Assembly (NCBI RefSeq): GCF_020194955.2
Contig: NZ_JAFCIY020000038.1
Span: 1 to 64,000, forward strand
Direction of reading: 5' to 3'
Length of the DNA: 64,000 nt
Source of the DNA: Desulfuromonas sp. CSMB_57
GTDB lineage: Bacteria; Desulfobacterota; Desulfuromonadia; Desulfuromonadales; Syntrophotaleaceae
A program made the position numbers and the translations under genes. The notes under the pieces are model-generated. The model was not told the DNA's origin and ran no database searches. It saw only the letters and a program-made list of their open reading frames with translations. Shown piece by piece: positions 26,196 to 35,200 of the stretch (positions within the stretch are counted from its first letter, which is position 1; each line of letters starts with the position of its first letter).

Positions 26196-27572
26196 ATGGA
26201 TATCGTTTCCCTGGTCAAAAACCGCCTCGAAGAAACCTACGATTTGCATCGTCGCTATATCAACCCGCAGTTCGTGCGGGTGCTGGAGGTCATCGGTTTC
26301 AACCGCAATTACACCAGCAGCAAAGGGGCCTATCTGTATGATGCCGACGGGCGGAAAGTGCTGGACTTTCTTGCCGGATTCGGGGTCTTCAACATCGGTC
26401 GCAATCACCCCCTGGTGGCCAAGGTCCTGCACGAGATGCTGGATGCCGATCCGCCCAACATGGTGCAGATGGATCTCGGCGGCATTTCCGGCCTGTTGGC
26501 GGAAGCCCTGACGGCGGTGGCACCCGGCGATCTCGATGCGGTGTTCTTCACCAATTCGGGGGCCGAAAGCGTGGAGGGCGCCCTCAAGTTCGCTCGCCAG
26601 GCAACCCGGCGTCACAAGGTGGTGCATTGTGCTCATGCCTTTCACGGCTTGACCCTCGGGGCCCTTTCGGTGAACGGCAACCGGGAATTCCGGGATCGCA
26701 ACGAGCCGCTGTTGCCCGGCTGCATCCAGGTGCCCTTCAACGATCTCGATGCCTTGGAACAGGCCCTGGCCGGCGGTGACGTGGCGGCGTTTATCTTCGA
26801 GCCCATCCAGGGCAAGGGCGTGTTCGTGCCCGATGACGATTATCTGCCCGGCGCCCGCGCCCTGTGCGATCGTTTCGGCACCCTGATGATTGCCGACGAG
26901 GTCCAGACCGGATTCGGCCGCACCGGGAAGATGTTCGCCGTCGACCACTGGAACGTGGTGCCGGATATCATGGCGGTTTCCAAGGCCCTGTCCGGGGGCT
27001 TCGTGCCCATCGGCGCGGTGATCACCAAGCGGGCCATTCATGCCCGGGTGTTCGACAGCATGGAGCGCTGCTTTGCCCATTCCAATACCTTCGGTCAGAA
27101 CGATCTGGCCATGGCCGCCGGGCTGGCCACCCTGCACGTGCTGCAGAGCGAGGCCCTGGTGGAGCGGGCCGCCGAGGTGGGTGATTACCTCTTGGCCGGC
27201 CTGAGGGAAAAGATCGGTCGTTACGAAATGCTGCATGAAGTGCGGGGCCGGGGCCTGATGATCGGGCTGCAGTTCGGCGAGCCCAAATCTCTGAGCCTGA
27301 AAACCGGCTGGAAGCTGGTGCACAAGATGAACGCCGATCTGTTCGGGCAGATGATCACCATGCCCCTGATGGAAAAGCACCACATCCTTTCCCAGGTGGC
27401 CGGACACGGCCTCGATACGGTCAAGATCCTGCCGCCCCTGGTCATCGACCGGGAGGAGGCCGACCTGTTCCTGAATGCCATGGAGGATGTGCTCCAGGAT
27501 GTGCATCGCTTCCCCGGCGCCGCCTGGTCGACCACCAAGAAAATGGCGGTCCGCACCCTCCAGAGTGCCTGA
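26196..27572 (+). CDS. hpnO: Class III aminotransferase, probable hopanoid C-35 amine enzyme
   Basis: This 458-residue PLP enzyme has the family motifs TNSGAESVEGALKFAR, cofactor Asp in LMIADEVQTGFGRTG (D234) and Schiff-base K263 in VSKALSGGF. It is immediately followed by hpnN and, further on, by hpnH and hpnG, so it most likely corresponds to HpnO, which makes 35-aminobacteriohopanetriol from the hopanoid aldehyde. Sequence alone gives only the aminotransferase class; the hopanoid role is inferred from neighbours. ATG 26196 follows AAGGAGAG; the open frame begins earlier but has no suitable start. Ends three bases before hpnN. Confidence 0.8.
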   Translation: MDIVSLVKNRLEETYDLHRRYINPQFVRVLEVIGFNRNYTSSKGAYLYDADGRKVLDFLAGFGVFNIGRNHPLVAKVLHEMLDADPPNMVQMDLGGISGLLAEALTAVAPGDLDAVFFTNSGAESVEGALKFARQATRRHKVVHCAHAFHGLTLGALSVNGNREFRDRNEPLLPGCIQVPFNDLDALEQALAGGDVAAFIFEPIQGKGVFVPDDDYLPGARALCDRFGTLMIADEVQTGFGRTGKMFAVDHWNVVPDIMAVSKALSGGFVPIGAVITKRAIHARVFDSMERCFAHSNTFGQNDLAMAAGLATLHVLQSEALVERAAEVGDYLLAGLREKIGRYEMLHEVRGRGLMIGLQFGEPKSLSLKTGWKLVHKMNADLFGQMITMPLMEKHHILSQVAGHGLDTVKILPPLVIDREEADLFLNAMEDVLQDVHRFPGAAWSTTKKMAVRTLQSA

Positions 27573-27575
27573 ACC

Positions 27576-30254
27576 ATGGTATCCCGGCTGATTGACGGCT
27601 TGGTTGCGGGTTTGTGGCGCCTGGTTTCCCGGGCGCCGCGGACCATCATCGGGACCGGACTGATCCTGGCGGCTCTTTCCGCCCTGGCTTCGGTACTGTT
27701 TTTGAAGCTGGACAGCGACCAGGACAAGCTGGTGTCGCCGAAGGTGCCCTATCAGCAGCGCTATCTGGAAGCCCTGGAGAATTTCGGCGACCAGGAATAT
27801 TTATACGTCGTGATCGAAGCGGAACCGACCCCGGATGGCCGCCGTCAGGCCGAATCTTTCTCCGAGGCGTTGGCCGCCCGCCTGCGGGCCCATCCCGAGC
27901 ATGTCGAGGCCCTCTATTACCGGATGACGGCCGATGACCTGGGGCCCGGTGCGCTCTATTACGCCTCTTTGGAAGAGGCCGCCGAACTCGGCAACATGGT
28001 GTCGGCCCTCGGCCCCCAGGGCAATGCCTGGCTGCAAAACGGCAGCCTGGTCGAACTCGTCGACCGCATGGCCGGTCTGCTCGCCGGCGGCGGGGAGGGG
28101 GCCGGTTTCGATCCGCGCATGCTGGCGCCGGCCCTGGATGGTCTCGAGTCTTTGCTGGGCGGTATCGATGGGACCCTGATGGGCCAGACCCTGAGCGGCC
28201 CGGTGTTCGACCTTCGCGACCAGAGCCGGCACTACTTTTTTACCGGCGATCAGCGTCTGCTCATCATGCGCATTCTGCCGGCCAAGGATTACGGCACCAT
28301 GGACGTCATCGCCGCTCCCCTGGCGGCGATTCGCGAAGCCTTGGCCGAAACCCAGGCCGAGTTTCCCCAGGTCAAATCCGGCCTTACCGGGCGACCGGTG
28401 TTACAGGCCGATGAAATGGCCACCACCAATCGTGACATGACTCGCGCCTCCCTCATTGCCGCGGCCTTGGTCGGGGTCCTGTTCATGGTGGTGCTGCATG
28501 GCTGGCTGCGTCCGGTGCTGGTGGTTTGCGCCCAAGCCATGGCCATTGCCTGGACTTTCGGCTTCACCACCGCCACCCTGGGGGTGTTGAACCTGTTGTC
28601 CATCGTATTCGTGCTGGTGCTCATCGGGATCGGCGTCGATTTCGGTGTTCATGTGGTGATGCGGTACGTGGAGTGCCGGCATGCCGGGCGCAGCGTCGAG
28701 GATGCCGTGCGCATCGCCCTGATCCATACCGGACCGGGCGTCATCCTCGGTGCCGTGACCTCGGTGTGCGCGTTTTATGCCGTAGTCGGTTCGGATTTTA
28801 CCGGTCTGGCCCAACTCGGACTGATCGGCGGCACCGGCATTCTGCTTTGTCTGGCCGCCATGCTGACCATCCTGCCGGCCTTGCTGCTTTTGGTGGGAGG
28901 GCACAGCAGGGCCCCCAAGGCCCCGCCCCGCATGGTGTCCCTGCCGTTCATGGGCCGACTGACTGCACATCCCAAGCGCCTGCTGGGGATTATGGGCCTC
29001 GTCACCCTGTTGTTGCTGCCCGGTCTGCCGCGCGTACGATTCAGTTACAACCTGCTGGAACTCCAGGCTAGCGGCTTGGAGTCGGTAGAATATGAAAAGT
29101 TACTCATCGCAGCCTCCGACGAATCCACCTGGTACGCTATCGCCGTGGCCGAGGATCTGGCCGAGGAGCAGGAGTTGCAAAAACGTTTTGCCGCTCTGCC
29201 GACGGTGGGCCATGTGGAGAGCCTGAGCGATTACCTGCCCGATGCGCAACAGCGCAAGGCGGAACTGTTCGCCGCCGCCGCTGCAGCCTTGGGGGCGGAA
29301 CCGGCCGCGGATTCGCTGTCGGACAGCGTCGACGGGGTCGCTCTGGGTGCTGCTCTGGCCCGGCTTGGCGGCGCCCTGGACAGTCTGGTCGAAAAATTGT
29401 TTGCGGCCGGCGCCGGAGCCGAGACGGCCCGGGTCGATGCTCTGCTGAACGCCATCGACAGCGCCCGCGCGCAGTTGTCCGAGGAACCGCAGCGTGCCCG
29501 GCGGCTGGTGCCGTTTCAGGCCCAGGTGCAGCAGGATATCCGGGTGGCGCTCCGGCAGCTGCGAACCTGGTTGACGGCGGCGCCGGTGACTTTTGACACC
29601 ATGCCAGAAAGCCTGCGCAACCTGTTTGTGGGACGCGATGGCCGCATCCAGGTCAAAATCGTGCCGCGCGAAGATATCTGGCAGTTTGAGAAGTTGACGC
29701 GGTTCGTTACTGAAATGCGGCAGGTTGATGACGGTGTCACCGGCGTGCCCATCAGCGTCTATGAATCGGCGCAACTCATGCGGCGGACGTTTCTCAGCGC
29801 CGCGGTGCTGACTCTGCTGCTGGTCAGCCTGCTGCTCTGGCTGTCGTCGCGATCCATCCGCTATGTCCTGCTCGCCCTGCTGCCTCTGAGCGTAGGGCTG
29901 ATCTGGTTGCTGTCACTGATGGGCTGGCTCGGCCTCAGCTTCAACCTGGCCAATTTTTTCGCCATTCCCATTCTCATCGCCATCGGCGTCGATGGCGGGG
30001 TCCATCTGCAGGAACGTTGGAACACCATGTCGTCCGGAAGCCTGTTCGACACCAGTACCCCCATGGCGGTGACCCTCAGCTTTGCCACCACCATGATCGG
30101 TTTCGGCGGTCTGCTGCTGGCCCATCACCGCGGCCTGGCCAGCCTGGGCGGAGTCATGGTGCTGGGGTCGTTGACTTGCATGCTGAGTTGCATTCTGGTT
30201 TTGCCGGCGGTTCTCAAACTGGTGCTGCCGCAAGGCGGCGCCATGGAGGAATAA
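27576..30254 (+). CDS. hpnN: HpnN-type RND exporter for hopanoids
   Basis: This large inner-membrane protein (892 residues) has the two-fold RND layout: a first transmembrane helix (21-45), a periplasmic domain, a bundle including GIGVDFGVHVVMRY and AVTSVCAFYAVV, a second periplasmic loop rich in Ala and Leu (about 480-725) and a second bundle with AIGVDGGVHLQERW. The length and features match HpnN, which moves hopanoids from inner to outer membrane in Rhodopseudomonas. Its position between an aminotransferase and the hpnH/hpnG pair supports the call. Starts at ATG 27576, three bases after hpnO. Confidence 0.88.
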   Translation: MVSRLIDGLVAGLWRLVSRAPRTIIGTGLILAALSALASVLFLKLDSDQDKLVSPKVPYQQRYLEALENFGDQEYLYVVIEAEPTPDGRRQAESFSEALAARLRAHPEHVEALYYRMTADDLGPGALYYASLEEAAELGNMVSALGPQGNAWLQNGSLVELVDRMAGLLAGGGEGAGFDPRMLAPALDGLESLLGGIDGTLMGQTLSGPVFDLRDQSRHYFFTGDQRLLIMRILPAKDYGTMDVIAAPLAAIREALAETQAEFPQVKSGLTGRPVLQADEMATTNRDMTRASLIAAALVGVLFMVVLHGWLRPVLVVCAQAMAIAWTFGFTTATLGVLNLLSIVFVLVLIGIGVDFGVHVVMRYVECRHAGRSVEDAVRIALIHTGPGVILGAVTSVCAFYAVVGSDFTGLAQLGLIGGTGILLCLAAMLTILPALLLLVGGHSRAPKAPPRMVSLPFMGRLTAHPKRLLGIMGLVTLLLLPGLPRVRFSYNLLELQASGLESVEYEKLLIAASDESTWYAIAVAEDLAEEQELQKRFAALPTVGHVESLSDYLPDAQQRKAELFAAAAAALGAEPAADSLSDSVDGVALGAALARLGGALDSLVEKLFAAGAGAETARVDALLNAIDSARAQLSEEPQRARRLVPFQAQVQQDIRVALRQLRTWLTAAPVTFDTMPESLRNLFVGRDGRIQVKIVPREDIWQFEKLTRFVTEMRQVDDGVTGVPISVYESAQLMRRTFLSAAVLTLLLVSLLLWLSSRSIRYVLLALLPLSVGLIWLLSLMGWLGLSFNLANFFAIPILIAIGVDGGVHLQERWNTMSSGSLFDTSTPMAVTLSFATTMIGFGGLLLAHHRGLASLGGVMVLGSLTCMLSCILVLPAVLKLVLPQGGAMEE

Positions 30255-30256
30255 CC

Positions 30257-31084
30257 ATGAAACGTTGCACGACAACCGTATTGATCGTATTAATGATGCT
30301 GCCGGTCCTGGTCGGTGTTCGCCCGGCACTGGCCCAGCAGCGCCTCGATTTTGTCATCATTCAACCCGGTCAGCCCGGCACCCCCGAGGATGCCCAACCG
30401 GTGATGGATGCCTTGGCGGCATATCTGCAGAACAAGCTCGGCAAACAGGTGGCCATACAGGGACGCTATTTCAACCGGGCCGACAGCGCCCAGGCCTACC
30501 TGCAGACCGCCCGACCCCGTTGGGGCATTGTCGGCCTCGGGTTTTTTCTGGAAAATCGCGAGCGGTTCGATCTGCGGCCGGCCGCCGCCACCCGTCCCGG
30601 CGGCAGCGACCAGGATCTCTGGCGGCTGGTAGTCGGTCCCAAGGGACCGGCCCAGTGGCGCCAACTCCAGGGCAAGGTCTCGGGAACCATGCTGTTCGAC
30701 CAGGCGGCCGCCGGTCAGTTGCTGTTCGCCAGCCACCCCGGCCAGCTGCCCTTTGCTCTGGAAGGGACTTTTCAGCCTCTGGCGGCGGTGCGGGCGGTGC
30801 TTGCCGGGCGTATTGCCGGTGCGGTCCTGGATCGGCCGCAGTGGGAGGCTCTGCAGGCCCTGCCTCAGTTCGCGCAACTGCGGGTTTTGTTGCAAAGCAA
30901 ACCGCTGCCCACCTCGCCGGTGGTGACTTTCGGTGCGCCCGATGCCCGGACGGCTCAACTGACCAAAGTATTGCAGGGCATGGAGCAGGATCCGGCCGCC
31001 GCCAGTCTGCTGCAATTGCTGCAAACGGAGGGTTTCGGCCCGGTTGACGGGCGTCTAGCCACCCTGAAATTGGCGCGGCCATGA
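30257..31084 (+). CDS. Exported PhnD-like substrate-binding protein
   Basis: This 275-residue protein has a Sec signal (cleavage after ALA-Q near residue 26) and a PhnD-type phosphate/phosphonate-binding fold: FVIIQPGQPGTPEDAQPVMDALAAYLQ at the start of the mature part, then the two-lobed pattern with LGFFLENRERFDLRPAA. No ABC permease or ATPase gene is near, so it is unlikely to serve a classical transporter. It begins two bases after hpnN stops, after GGAGGA, and overlaps the next gene by four bases. A role in periplasmic hopanoid handling is an inference from this tight linkage. Confidence 0.78.
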   Translation: MKRCTTTVLIVLMMLPVLVGVRPALAQQRLDFVIIQPGQPGTPEDAQPVMDALAAYLQNKLGKQVAIQGRYFNRADSAQAYLQTARPRWGIVGLGFFLENRERFDLRPAAATRPGGSDQDLWRLVVGPKGPAQWRQLQGKVSGTMLFDQAAAGQLLFASHPGQLPFALEGTFQPLAAVRAVLAGRIAGAVLDRPQWEALQALPQFAQLRVLLQSKPLPTSPVVTFGAPDARTAQLTKVLQGMEQDPAAASLLQLLQTEGFGPVDGRLATLKLARP

Positions 31085-31818
31085 AAGTTGCGCTCTGGCC
31101 GGTTCTTGGGTTACTATTCCTGCTTTACGGCTGCCTGCCCGCCTCCCGCCTGACGCGTCCAGTTGCCGTGGCGGAAGGGGAGGCTCCGCAAGTGGCGCTC
31201 TGGCAGCCCTGTACTCTGGCCGAGGCGCGGTCCCTGGCGGCCGCGGCAGAGCAGGATCCGACCGCCGCCCTGCAGGGCGCGGCCTGTTATGCCACCCTCG
31301 TGGAAAAGCAAGGCGGCGATTTGTCCGCCGCCCGCGCCGGCCGCGCTCTGGCCGAGCAGGCCGCGGCGGCCTTTCCCACCAGCGGCACGGCGCACTATCT
31401 GGCCGGGTACCTGGCCGGGCTGGAGGCGCAACGGGCGCCGCTGCAGGCCCTGCCGCTGGTCAAGGTCATCGAGGCGGCGGCACTGAAAGCGCTGCAGCTC
31501 GATCCGGTGCTCGACCATGCCGGTCCCGCCCGCATGCTGGGGGATCTCTACCTGCGGGCCCCGGCCTTTCCGGTCAGCATCGGCGATCCGGATCAGGCTG
31601 TGACCTATTTTCGCGAGGCGGTGCGGCGGGCCGCCGATTTTACGGAAAACCGGCTTGGGCTCGCCGAAGCTCTGCTGGCCATCGAGGAACCGGCAGCCGC
31701 CTGTTCAGAGCTGACAGAGGCTTGGCGGCAGTTGCAGTCGGCAGCGGATGCCGAGGGGTTGGGCCGGCGCACGTTGGAACTGCAGCAGCGGCTTTGCACC
31801 GCCATCGGCGGGACATGA
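31081..31818 (+). CDS. Lipoprotein with TPR (TatT-like) repeats
   Basis: This 245-residue lipoprotein has a signal ending in the lipobox LLYGC (Cys 18). The remainder is helical with TPR-like pairs; PARMLGDLYLRAPAFPVSIGDPDQAVTYFREAVRR closely follows the pattern of TatT, the TPR component of some TRAP transporters. Ala/Leu content is high. It overlaps the PhnD-like gene by four bases (ATGA) and precedes hpnH by 128 bases. It probably sits in the outer or inner membrane facing the periplasm and may act with HpnN and the PhnD-like protein. Confidence 0.78.
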   Translation: MKVALWPVLGLLFLLYGCLPASRLTRPVAVAEGEAPQVALWQPCTLAEARSLAAAAEQDPTAALQGAACYATLVEKQGGDLSAARAGRALAEQAAAAFPTSGTAHYLAGYLAGLEAQRAPLQALPLVKVIEAAALKALQLDPVLDHAGPARMLGDLYLRAPAFPVSIGDPDQAVTYFREAVRRAADFTENRLGLAEALLAIEEPAAACSELTEAWRQLQSAADAEGLGRRTLELQQRLCTAIGGT

Positions 31819-31946
31819 AAGAGTTCGCCGTCGCTTAGTTTCCAGAGAGTTTCCGGAACCTTGCTTCCACTCGCTTTGGGTTGAAAACCGAAGGGCGATC
31901 TTTTCAGTCACCCTTTCGGCGCGTACCACGTTTCAAGGAGAAGATT

Positions 31947-32966
31947 TTGGGCGTTCCAGCCATTCAGAAGATTCGCATCGGCGCCTACATCGCCCGGCAG
32001 TTGCTGGCCGGTCGGCGCCGCTTTCCCCTGGTTTTGATGCTGGAACCGCTGTTCCAGTGCAATTTGCGCTGCAAGGGCTGCGGCAAGATCGACCATCCAC
32101 CGGATGTCATGCGGCGGCGCCTGACCGTCGAGGAATGCGTCGCCATGGCCGAAGAATGCGGTGCGCCGATGGTGTCCCTGCCGGGCGGCGAACCCCTGCT
32201 GCATCCGGAGATCCATCTCATCGCCCGTGAACTCATGGCCCGCAAGCGGTTTGTCTACCTGTGCACCAATGCGCTGCTGGTAGAGAAGCGCATCGGAGAC
32301 TTCCACCCCTCACCCTATCTGACCTTCAACGTGCATATCGACGGCATGGGGGCCAAACACGATGCCTTGGTCAATCGGCAGGGCGTTTTCGATCAGGCCG
32401 TAGCGGCGATTCGCCTGCTGGTTGAACGCGGCTTTCGGGTGACCACCAATACCACCTTTTTCGGGGACGAAACCGTCGAAAGTGCCTCGGAATTGTTCGA
32501 TTTCCTCATGTCCCTGGGGGTCGAGGGCATGACCGTGGCGCCGGCCTTCAATTACGAGAGCGCGGAGGAGAAGGAAAATTTTCTTGGCCGCCAGGGCAGC
32601 CAAGCGCTGTTTCGGCAGTTACTGAAAATGTCCCGGACACGCAACTGGCATTTCAACCACAGCAGCCTGTACCTCGACTTTCTGGCCGGCCGTCAGGCCT
32701 ATCGCTGTTCTCCCTGGGGTACCCCGGCGGCCAATCTCTTCGGTTGGCAGCGGCCCTGCTATCTGCTCAACGACGGCTATGCGGCAAGTTTTTCGGAACT
32801 CATGACCGAGACCGATTGGAGTTGTTACGGAACCGGGAACGACCCGCGCTGCGCCGACTGTATGGTGCATTGCGGATTCGAACCGACCGCGGTCCTGGAC
32901 AATGCCCTGCATCCATTGAAAGCTCTCGGGGTATGGCTGCGGGGACCCGGAAATGGGCAAGGGTAG
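31947..32966 (+). CDS. hpnH: Radical SAM adenosylhopane synthase
   Basis: This 339-residue radical SAM enzyme joins diploptene and a 5'-deoxyadenosyl radical to give adenosylhopane, the first side-chain step. The cluster motif is CNLRCKGC (C38, C42, C45); further HpnH markers are LVLMLEPLFQ, SLPGGEPLLHPEIH, RFVYLCTNALL, FNVHIDGM and CADCMVHCGFEPTAV. TTG 31947 is the chosen start because AAGGAG lies at 31935-31940 and the protein then begins with the family's usual GVPxxQ sequence; the frame is open to 31881 without support. Stop is three bases before hpnG. Confidence 0.93.
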   Translation: MGVPAIQKIRIGAYIARQLLAGRRRFPLVLMLEPLFQCNLRCKGCGKIDHPPDVMRRRLTVEECVAMAEECGAPMVSLPGGEPLLHPEIHLIARELMARKRFVYLCTNALLVEKRIGDFHPSPYLTFNVHIDGMGAKHDALVNRQGVFDQAVAAIRLLVERGFRVTTNTTFFGDETVESASELFDFLMSLGVEGMTVAPAFNYESAEEKENFLGRQGSQALFRQLLKMSRTRNWHFNHSSLYLDFLAGRQAYRCSPWGTPAANLFGWQRPCYLLNDGYAASFSELMTETDWSCYGTGNDPRCADCMVHCGFEPTAVLDNALHPLKALGVWLRGPGNGQG

Positions 32967-32969
32967 TCC

Positions 32970-33779
32970 ATGAGGAAAGCGCAAAGGGCAGTCAAGGAAC
33001 CCCTGTTGGGGGTGGTGGTGGCGCTGCCTGCGGAAGGGCGCGCCATGGCCGGCCGCTCTGGTTGGCGGAATCTGGAAGGATACCTGACCTGCCGCCATGA
33101 ATTGGGCGGCGGCCGCCAGGCCCTGTGGGTGCAGGGCGGCATGGGCTCCTGCCGGGCGGCGGCGGCAAGCCGCTGGCTGGTCAAACAGGGCGCGACGGCG
33201 TTGGCGGTGCTCGGTGTGTCGGGGGGGCTGGATCCGGCCATGGGTAGCGGCGATTTGGTGCTGGCCAGCCAGGTTCTGCCGTTGGCGGGCCGTGTCGACC
33301 AGTTCCTGCCCCCGGATTGGGCGGGCAGGCTGTGCCGGAATCTGGCCCATCGCAACCTCCCCGTGCGGTTTGGTCCCTTGCTGAGCGTGGCTCGTCCGGT
33401 ACTGGAACCCCTGGCGAAAAATCGCGCTTTTCAATCATGTGGAGCGCTGGCGGTGGATATGGAAAGTGCCGCCGTGGCGGAGGTCGCCCGAGAGGCGGCC
33501 TTGCCCTTTTTCGCACTGCGCGCAGTGTGCGATCCGGCCGACTGCCGAATCCCGCCGGAGCTGTTGGGATTGGTTGACGAGCAGGGCCGGCCGCAGGTGT
33601 TGCGAATTCTCAAAACTCTGTTGCGTCGTCCCCTTTCGCTGCTGGAAATGTGGCGCATGCAGCGCCAGTTCAAGTGCGCGCTGACGGCCTTGGGGCAGGG
33701 TTGGCGGGGGTTGCAGGAATCGGATTGTTTTTCTTATTTGGGAGACGGGGCGTATGACAGCTGCGATCAAGGACGGTGA
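32970..33779 (+). CDS. hpnG: Adenosylhopane nucleosidase
   Basis: This 269-residue nucleoside phosphorylase-like enzyme releases adenine from adenosylhopane to give ribosylhopane. Visible support is GGMGSCRAAAASRWLV, VLGVSGGLDPAMGSGDLVLA and AVDMESAAVAEVAREA, the last being the ribose/base-binding motif of the superfamily; position directly after hpnH matches hopanoid clusters elsewhere. Its last codons overlap the first FKBP gene by 26 bases, so the tail from GDGAYDSCDQGR is dispensable-looking. Starts at ATG 32970. Confidence 0.88.
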   Translation: MRKAQRAVKEPLLGVVVALPAEGRAMAGRSGWRNLEGYLTCRHELGGGRQALWVQGGMGSCRAAAASRWLVKQGATALAVLGVSGGLDPAMGSGDLVLASQVLPLAGRVDQFLPPDWAGRLCRNLAHRNLPVRFGPLLSVARPVLEPLAKNRAFQSCGALAVDMESAAVAEVAREAALPFFALRAVCDPADCRIPPELLGLVDEQGRPQVLRILKTLLRRPLSLLEMWRMQRQFKCALTALGQGWRGLQESDCFSYLGDGAYDSCDQGR

Positions 33780-34224
33780 CATCATCCGGGTTCATTACCA
33801 GGGGCGCTTTGCGGGGGGCGAGGTTTTCGACGATTCCACCACTCGAACTCCGTTCACCTTTGTGGTTGGGACGGCTCCCCTGCTCAAGGGTTTTGACCAA
33901 GCCGTCATCGGCATGGTGGCCGGAGAGCGTAAGACTGTTTCCCTGCCGCCGGAGCAGGCCTTCGGGGTCCACCGGGAGGATCTGGTGTTCAGCCTGCCAC
34001 GCAATCGCTTTCCGGCGCCCCTTGAATTGCGCGTCGGATTGCAGCTGAAACTGCCCTTGCAGGGCGGACAGGTGGTGACGGCACGGGTTGTGGAAGTGGA
34101 CGAAAATACCGTGCGCCTGGATGCCAATCATCCTCTGTCCGGCCGTATCATCGAGTATGACATCGAAGTGCTGGCCACGGGGCTGAAGCCGACGGATCTG
34201 TTTGCTGCTCCAGATCCGGCCTGA
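33754..34224 (+). CDS. SlyD-like FKBP peptidyl-prolyl isomerase
   Basis: This 156-residue protein has the FKBP fold interrupted by an insert-in-flap domain, as in SlyD: GDIIRVHYQGRF, GFDQAVIGMVAGERKTVSLPPEQAFG and the closing VRLDANHPLSGRIIEYDIEV. It catalyses prolyl isomerisation and acts as a chaperone in the cytoplasm. The Cys/His-rich metal-binding tail of SlyD is absent. The gene begins inside hpnG (26-base overlap), so it is probably translated from the hopanoid transcript. A second paralogue follows. Confidence 0.9.
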   Translation: MTAAIKDGDIIRVHYQGRFAGGEVFDDSTTRTPFTFVVGTAPLLKGFDQAVIGMVAGERKTVSLPPEQAFGVHREDLVFSLPRNRFPAPLELRVGLQLKLPLQGGQVVTARVVEVDENTVRLDANHPLSGRIIEYDIEVLATGLKPTDLFAAPDPA

Positions 34225-34420
34225 TCACTCGATGACCATGATTTGCACCGGGTCCGCTCCTGGCCTTGAATGACCCTTGATGGTCCGGGCCGGACCTGGA
34301 ACCGTCCGGATTTCCAATATGTTCCGCGTTGGGATTGCGGTATCCGGACCTTACCCGGCGGGCCGACTCGGATTCGGGTCGGGCGCCGTCGATTCATACC
34401 AGAACAAGGAGATGTTTTTC

Positions 34421-34921
34421 ATGGCAGAAACCATCAAGTCGGGCGATACCATCAAGGTCCATTACACGGGGCGGTTCGAAAACGGTGAGGTTTTCGACTC
34501 CTCCGAAGGTCGCGCACCGCTGCAGTTCACCGTTGGTGCCGGCCAGCTCATCAGGGGCTTTGATGACGCCGTGATCGGCCTGCAGGCCGGCGATAAAACC
34601 ACCGTAACCATTCCGCCCGAAAATGCCTACGGCGTAACGCGTCCGGAACTGCTGGTCGAATTTCCGCGCGAACGGGTTCCGGCCGACATGGAGTTGACCA
34701 TCGGTCAGCGTCTGCATCTGCGCGACGACCAGGGTAAGCCGGTGCCGGCTACCGTGGTCGAAATCGGAGAGGCCATCGTGCGCCTTGATGCCAATCATCC
34801 CATGGCCGGCAAAACCCTGGTTTTCGACATCGAAGTGGTCGAAACCGGCCTCAAAGCGAAGGCTCAGGAAGAGCATTGCGGCACCGGTCACAAGGGCTGC
34901 CAGGGCTGCGGCAAACACTGA
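34421..34921 (+). CDS. slyD: SlyD-like FKBP with Cys/His-rich tail
   Basis: This 166-residue paralogue of the preceding protein has the same layout (GDTIKVHYTGRF, GFDDAVIGLQAGDKTTVTIPPENAYG, VRLDANHPMAGKTLVFDIEV) plus a short C-terminal metal-binding tail HCGTGHKGCQGCGKH. Such tails let SlyD bind nickel and help mature hydrogenases. ATG 34421 has AAGGAG upstream at 34406-34411; the frame extends upstream without a site. It is followed by a strong hairpin. Confidence 0.92.
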   Translation: MAETIKSGDTIKVHYTGRFENGEVFDSSEGRAPLQFTVGAGQLIRGFDDAVIGLQAGDKTTVTIPPENAYGVTRPELLVEFPRERVPADMELTIGQRLHLRDDQGKPVPATVVEIGEAIVRLDANHPMAGKTLVFDIEVVETGLKAKAQEEHCGTGHKGCQGCGKH

Positions 34922-34940
34922 ATTGATTTGCATTTTTTCC

Positions 34941-34968
34941 GGGGCCAGGATATCCGTATCCTGGCCCC
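34941..34968 (+). terminator. Probable transcription terminator after slyD
   Basis: GGGGCCAGGATA (34941-34952) and TATCCTGGCCCC (34957-34968) form a perfect 12-bp stem with a four-base loop 19 bases after the stop codon. The following T-run is short (TT), so termination may be less efficient than at the other sites in the window. Confidence 0.7.
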
Positions 34969-35200
34969 TTCGGAATGAGCAGGCTGTGGATCAGGGGCCG
35001 CGCAGAGCGGAGTTCGATTGCCCATTTTTCGGTGACGGTTCCCCAAGTCCGACAGACTTCCGAACAACCCACCGGGAAGGGCGCGGTTTGCAGGCGGTCG
35101 GCGGTTGTGGCTCCGGCTTCAGGAGTCGTGCCGGTTACGATTTCCGGGCAAGTTTGGGGATTGGATGGCGGCCGCGGCCGCCCGGGGAGGAGGGGCTCAA

